From positions 1 to 64,000 of the forward strand of contig NZ_JSFH01000012.1 in assembly GCF_000784835.1 (NCBI RefSeq): a DNA stretch of 64,000 nucleotides, read 5' to 3'. This DNA comes from Thermotoga sp. Mc24. Its GTDB lineage: Bacteria; Thermotogota; Thermotogae; Thermotogales; Thermotogaceae. The position numbers and the translations under genes were made by a program. The notes beneath the pieces were generated by a model. The model ran no database searches and was not told the origin of the DNA. It saw nothing but the letters and a program-made list of their open reading frames with translations. Shown one piece after another: positions 60,529 through 64,000 of this stretch (its first letter is position 1; the number at the start of each line of letters is the position of its first letter).

Positions 60529-62540
60529 TGGAAGAATATCTCGGAGTGTTTGTCGATGAGACAAAAGAATACCTTCAGAATCTGAACGATACCCTCCTCG
60601 AACTGGAGAAAAACCCCGAGGATATGGAGCTCATAAACGAAGCGTTCAGGGCTCTTCATACCCTGAAGGGAATGGCAGGTACAATGGGGTTTTCCAGTAT
60701 GGCGAAGCTCTGCCATACCTTAGAAAACATCCTCGATAAAGCCAGAAACGGCGATATAAAGATAACTTCTGATCTCCTCGACAAGATTTTCGCGGGGGTC
60801 GACATGATAACCAGAATGGTTGATAAGATCGTCTCCGAGGGAAGTGACGACATCGGAGAAAACATAGATGTGTTTTCGGACACCATAAAAAGCTTTGTTT
60901 CATCGGGAAAAAAGGAAGCCTCAGAGATCGAAAGTGAAACGGAAACAAAGGGTGAGGAAGAACACAAAGGAGAATCAACAAGCAATGAAGAAGCCATGGT
61001 TCTTCCTGAAGAAGTCGTCCACGTTCTTCAAGAAGCGAGAAACAAGGGCTTCAAAACGTTCTATATTAAAGTAATTCTCAAAGAAGGAACGCAACTGAAA
61101 TCCGCCAGGATTTACCTCGTTTTCCACAAGCTTGAAGAACTGAAGTGTGAAGTTGTAAGAACGGTTCCTTCGGTTGAAGAGATAGAAGAAGAGAAATTCG
61201 AAAACGAAGTGGAACTCTTCGTCATCTCTCCTGTAGATCTGGAGAAACTTTCTGAAGCTCTGTCGAGCATCGCCGACATAGAGAAGGTAATAATCAAAGA
61301 ATTAACCGCTGTCGTCGAAGAATCGAAGGCTGAAAAAAGAACCGAGAAAGAAGAGAAAACTGAAAAAGCTGAGGAAAAGATTGAAAGAAAAAAGGTTATT
61401 TCGCAAACAGTCAGGGTAGATATAGAGAAACTGGACAATTTGATGGACTTGATGGGAGAACTGGTCATCGCAAGAAGCAGAATACTGGAAACCCTCAAGA
61501 AATACAACATAAAAGAACTGGATGAGAGTCTGTCTCAGCTCAGCAGAATCACCTTGGACCTTCAAAACGTCGTGATGAAGATCAGAATGGTTCCCATTTC
61601 CTTCGTTTTCAACAGATTCCCTCGAATGGTGAGAGACCTCGCCAAGAAGATGAACAAAGAAGTGAATTTCATCATGAGAGGAGAAGACACAGAGCTCGAC
61701 AGAACGTTCGTTGAAGAGATAGGCGAACCGCTGCTCCATCTCTTGAGAAACGCCATCGACCACGGTATAGAGCCCAAGGAAGAGCGAATAGCCAAAGGAA
61801 AACCCCCCGTTGGAACTCTCATTCTCTCGGCGCGTCACGAGGGAAACAACGTGGTAATAGAGGTCGAAGACGACGGAAGGGGTATAGACAAAGAAAAGAT
61901 CATCAGAAAAGCCATAGAAAAGGGACTCATAGATGAATCAAAGGCCGCTACCCTTTCTGATCAGGAGATTCTGAACTTCTTGTTCGTCCCGGGATTCTCC
62001 ACAAAAGAGAAAGTCTCAGAAGTGTCCGGAAGAGGAGTGGGAATGGACGTTGTAAAGAATGTTGTGGAATCTTTGAATGGAAGCATAAGCATAGAAAGCG
62101 AGAAAGACAAAGGAACAAAAGTCACGATAAGATTACCGCTCACTCTGGCCATCATTCAGGCGCTCCTCGTCAAAGTCAACAATCTCGTCTACGCGATTCC
62201 GATAGCGAACATAGACACGATACTCAGTATTTCGAAGAAAGATATCCAGAGAATCCAGGACAGAGATGTGATCGTTATAAGAGGAGAAGTAGTCCCTGTT
62301 TACCGCCTGTGGGAAGTGCTTCAAATAGAGCACAAAGAAGAACTGAAAGAAATGGAAGCGGTTATTGTGAGGGTAGGAAACAGAAAATACGGTATTGTTG
62401 TGGATGAACTTCTCGGTCAAGACGATATCGTGATAAAATCTCTTGGAAAGGTGTTCTCCGATGTGAAAGAATTCAGCGGAGCAGCCATCCTCGGTGATGG
62501 TAGTATAGCGCTGATAATCAACGTCTCCGGCATTGTATAA
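60525..62540 (+). CDS. cheA: Chemotaxis histidine kinase CheA
   Basis: This 671-residue kinase phosphorylates CheY in response to receptors. Domain order: P1 with phospho-acceptor His45 in [16 protein letters not shown]2 CheY-docking (about 175-290); P3 dimerisation (about 293-355); P4 kinase with [12 protein letters not shown] (N box), [13 protein letters not shown] (G1) and [17 protein letters not shown] (G2); P5 CheW-like (from about 540, PVYRLWEVL). It closely matches the well-studied T. maritima protein. Charged linkers rich in Glu and Lys flank P2. ATG 60525 overlaps the cinA stop. Confidence 0.99.
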   Translation: MMEEYLGVFVDETKEYLQNLNDTLLELEKNPEDMELINEAFRALHTLKGMAGTMGFSSMAKLCHTLENILDKARNGDIKITSDLLDKIFAGVDMITRMVDKIVSEGSDDIGENIDVFSDTIKSFVSSGKKEASEIESETETKGEEEHKGESTSNEEAMVLPEEVVHVLQEARNKGFKTFYIKVILKEGTQLKSARIYLVFHKLEELKCEVVRTVPSVEEIEEEKFENEVELFVISPVDLEKLSEALSSIADIEKVIIKELTAVVEESKAEKRTEKEEKTEKAEEKIERKKVISQTVRVDIEKLDNLMDLMGELVIARSRILETLKKYNIKELDESLSQLSRITLDLQNVVMKIRMVPISFVFNRFPRMVRDLAKKMNKEVNFIMRGEDTELDRTFVEEIGEPLLHLLRNAIDHGIEPKEERIAKGKPPVGTLILSARHEGNNVVIEVEDDGRGIDKEKIIRKAIEKGLIDESKAATLSDQEILNFLFVPGFSTKEKVSEVSGRGVGMDVVKNVVESLNGSISIESEKDKGTKVTIRLPLTLAIIQALLVKVNNLVYAIPIANIDTILSISKKDIQRIQDRDVIVIRGEVVPVYRLWEVLQIEHKEELKEMEAVIVRVGNRKYGIVVDELLGQDDIVIKSLGKVFSDVKEFSGAAILGDGSIALIINVSGIV

Positions 62541-62545
62541 CGGGG

Positions 62546-63001
62546 GTGAAAACATTGGCGGATGCTTTGAAAGAATTCGAAGTTTTATCTTTCGAAATAG
62601 ATGAACAGACACTGGCTTTTGATGTTGACAACATAGAGATGGTGATTGAAAAATCCGATATAACACCTGTGCCAAAATCACGACACTTCGTGGAGGGTGT
62701 GATCAATCTAAGGGGAAGAATCATTCCTGTAGTGAACCTCGCAAAGATTTTGGGCATTTCGTTTGATGAACAGAGGATGAGGAGTATAATTGTCGCCAGA
62801 ACGAAGGATGTGGAAGTGGGATTCCTTGTCGATAGGGTCCTTGGAGTTCTGAGAATAACCGAGAATCAACTCGATCTGACGAACGTGTCCGATAAATTCG
62901 GTAAAAAATCAAAGGGTCTCATAAAAACCGACGGAAAGCTCATCATCTATTTGGACATCGACAAGATAATCGAAGAAATAACCGTTAAGGAGGGTGTGTA
63001 A
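62546..63001 (+). CDS. cheW: Chemotaxis coupling protein CheW
   Basis: This 151-residue adaptor joins CheA P5 to receptors. CheW segments are [42 protein letters not shown] and VGFLVDRVLGVLRI. It is nearly identical to the T. maritima CheW that I recall. GTG 62546 gives the published 151 residues, but GGGGGTG overlaps that codon; TTG 62555 (148 residues) is better spaced and may be the real start. Confidence 0.98.
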   Translation: MKTLADALKEFEVLSFEIDEQTLAFDVDNIEMVIEKSDITPVPKSRHFVEGVINLRGRIIPVVNLAKILGISFDEQRMRSIIVARTKDVEVGFLVDRVLGVLRITENQLDLTNVSDKFGKKSKGLIKTDGKLIIYLDIDKIIEEITVKEGV

Positions 63002-63004
63002 AAG

Positions 63005-63367
63005 ATGGGAAAGAGAGTTTTGATAGTCGATGATGCAGCGTTCATGAGGATGATGTTGAAAGATATCATCACAAAAGCGGGATACGAAGTTGCAGGGGAA
63101 GCAACGAACGGTCGTGAAGCCGTTGAAAAGTACAAAGAACTCAAACCGGACATCGTCACGATGGATATCACCATGCCGGAGATGAACGGTATCGATGCGA
63201 TCAAAGAGATCATGAAGATCGATCCCAACGCAAAGATCATCGTCTGCAGTGCTATGGGACAGCAGGCAATGGTCATAGAAGCCATAAAAGCTGGAGCGAA
63301 AGACTTCATCGTAAAACCTTTCCAGCCTTCCAGGGTGGTAGAGGCTCTCAACAAGGTTTCGAAGTGA
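63005..63367 (+). CDS. cheY: Chemotaxis response regulator CheY
   Basis: This 120-residue receiver protein is phosphorylated by CheA at Asp54 (IVTMDITMPEMNG) and binds the flagellar switch. The acidic pocket VLIVDDA, the conserved Thr/Ser position (IIVCSAMG) and the lysine in DFIVKPFQPS are all present. It appears the same as the T. maritima CheY known from structural work. It lies three bases after cheW with AAGGAGGGTG nearby as ribosome site. Confidence 0.99.
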   Translation: MGKRVLIVDDAAFMRMMLKDIITKAGYEVAGEATNGREAVEKYKELKPDIVTMDITMPEMNGIDAIKEIMKIDPNAKIIVCSAMGQQAMVIEAIKAGAKDFIVKPFQPSRVVEALNKVSK

Positions 63368-63373
63368 AATTCC

Positions 63374-63667
63374 ATGAGCGGGATTTTACAGTTTCTTCTG
63401 GCGTTTGGGATAGTTCTCTTCTTTCTCCTTCTGGTTTACTATTTTGTGAAGAGGGGAATCTTCATTCAAAAGGGATCCAGTATTTCTGTTCTGGAAAGGC
63501 ACTATTTGGATAGAAAGACTTTCATAGCCATTGTTAGAGTGATCGATGAATATTTTGTCATTTTAGTAACAGATTCTGGTGCTACCGTCATAAAGAAACT
63601 TGAAGACTACGAAGAGAAATCTTTCTCCAGCATGTTCTTCAAGAAATTGGGGAGAAAAATTAAATGA
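63374..63667 (+). CDS. fliO: Flagellar biosynthesis protein FliO
   Basis: This 97-residue protein has one membrane helix (LQFLLAFGIVLFFLLLVYYFVK) and a small cytoplasmic domain (GSSISVLERHYLDRKTFIAIVRV, YFVILVTDSGATVIKKL). That is the FliO/FliZ pattern. FliO helps assemble the FliP-containing export gate. The stop codon overlaps the fliP start (ATGA), in the usual fliO-fliP order. Confidence 0.88.
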   Translation: MSGILQFLLAFGIVLFFLLLVYYFVKRGIFIQKGSSISVLERHYLDRKTFIAIVRVIDEYFVILVTDSGATVIKKLEDYEEKSFSSMFFKKLGRKIK

Positions 63668-64000
63668 GAAAGTTTCTCCTGATTCTTTTAATCCTTTTTC
63701 CCCTTTTGTATTTTTCTCAGGAGATACCTTTTCCATCAATATCCATAGGTGTAAGACCCGCTGAAGAACCAGAGGACCTCGTCGTTACTCTCGAGATCCT
63801 TCTTGTACTGACCGTACTGGCACTCGCACCCTCCATTCTCGTTCTCTTCACCTCGTTCACGCGCATAATCGTTGTCTTTTCATTTTTCAGAAACGCCCTT
63901 GGAACGCGTCAAACTCCACCAAACCAGGTCATGATAGGTCTTGCCCTTTTTCTCACATTTCTCATCATGCAACCCGTCTGGAACGATATCTACAACAACG
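63664..64000 (+). CDS. fliP: Flagellar export gate protein FliP, N-terminal part
   Basis: This gene runs off the right edge. The visible 112 residues have a signal peptide (RKFLLILLILFPLLYFS), a short periplasmic stretch (GVRPAEEPEDLVVTLEIL) and then the FliP core: LLVLTVLALAPSILVLFTSFTRI, FSFFRNALGTRQTPPNQVMIGLALFLTF and MQPVWNDIY, which are diagnostic. FliP forms the core of the flagellar type III export gate in the inner membrane. ATG 63664 overlaps the fliO stop. Confidence 0.96.
   Translation, partial: MRKFLLILLILFPLLYFSQEIPFPSISIGVRPAEEPEDLVVTLEILLVLTVLALAPSILVLFTSFTRIIVVFSFFRNALGTRQTPPNQVMIGLALFLTFLIMQPVWNDIYNN

Overview
The window is a compact, gene-dense stretch of a Thermotoga chromosome (Thermotogae, hyperthermophilic anaerobes). 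This is recognised from the gene content and order, from proteins I know from T. maritima (CheA, CheW, CheY, a flavodiiron protein, a GH4 alpha-glucuronidase, a 317-residue PIMT, a DHH-CBS-CCA fusion, QueH), and from an RNase P RNA of the Thermotoga type. By my count the order matches T. maritima genes TM0758 to TM0698, read in that direction. The RNase P RNA differs at several places from the MSB8 sequence as I remember it, so this is probably a related strain or species. I saw no insertion sequence, prophage, CRISPR array or classic defence island. The only stretch over 300 bases without a protein gene (32191-32573) holds rnpB.

Layout. 1-629 is the C-terminal part of a flagellin, closed by a terminator. 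735-6442 holds two large, compositionally mosaic glycosyltransferase genes, the second a TPR/GT-B/methyltransferase/GT-A fusion; they probably modify flagellin or another surface polymer. 6554-9492 is an oxygen-detoxification pair (flavodiiron protein and NADH:rubredoxin-type oxidoreductase) followed by a UbiE-type methyltransferase. 9582-10997 is a GH4 alpha-glucuronidase with its own promoter and a candidate operator. A bidirectional terminator and a minus-strand tRNA-Gln follow. 11166-22691 is a long plus-strand run with many stop/start overlaps: TGS-kinase fusion, secreted proteins including a GerMN protein, TrmI, an S41 protease, membrane proteins, a GT4, a phosphatase, CoaD, ThrS and an HD-GYP protein.

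22671-36080 is a minus-strand run: TldD, TldE, an EamA transporter, rnpB, Rel, Dtd, QueH, an unknown gene, an RsbW-type ATPase, TrmFO, FapA, a mannose-6-phosphate isomerase, a metallophosphoesterase and an unknown coiled-coil protein. One plus-strand PEGA/FlgD-like lipid-anchored or membrane protein (36191-37048) separates it from a second minus-strand run, 37045-55050: cation antiporter, YjbQ, RNase R, Upp, GlyA, CysS, a second CheW, a sodium-pump decarboxylase set without its beta subunit, the CCA-adding fusion, an envelope group (LptA-like, two patatins, an Omp-alpha-like coiled-coil protein), MarR, RsmI, LplA and RsmG. From 55098 an FtsX/LolD-type ABC transporter runs right, then PIMT (minus), and CinA-CheA-CheW-CheY-FliO-FliP run off the right edge.

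Themes: motility sits at both ends (flagellin and its likely glycosylation left; chemotaxis core and flagellar export right; an extra CheW, FapA and HD-GYP between). Translation and RNA genes are scattered through both minus-strand runs. The most unusual items are the mosaic glycosyltransferase fusion, a patatin paralogue that seems to start at CTG and has eroded active-site motifs, a kinase carrying a degenerate ThrRS-like editing region, overlapping divergent promoters at tRNA-Gln, and convergent genes whose 3' ends overlap without any terminator.
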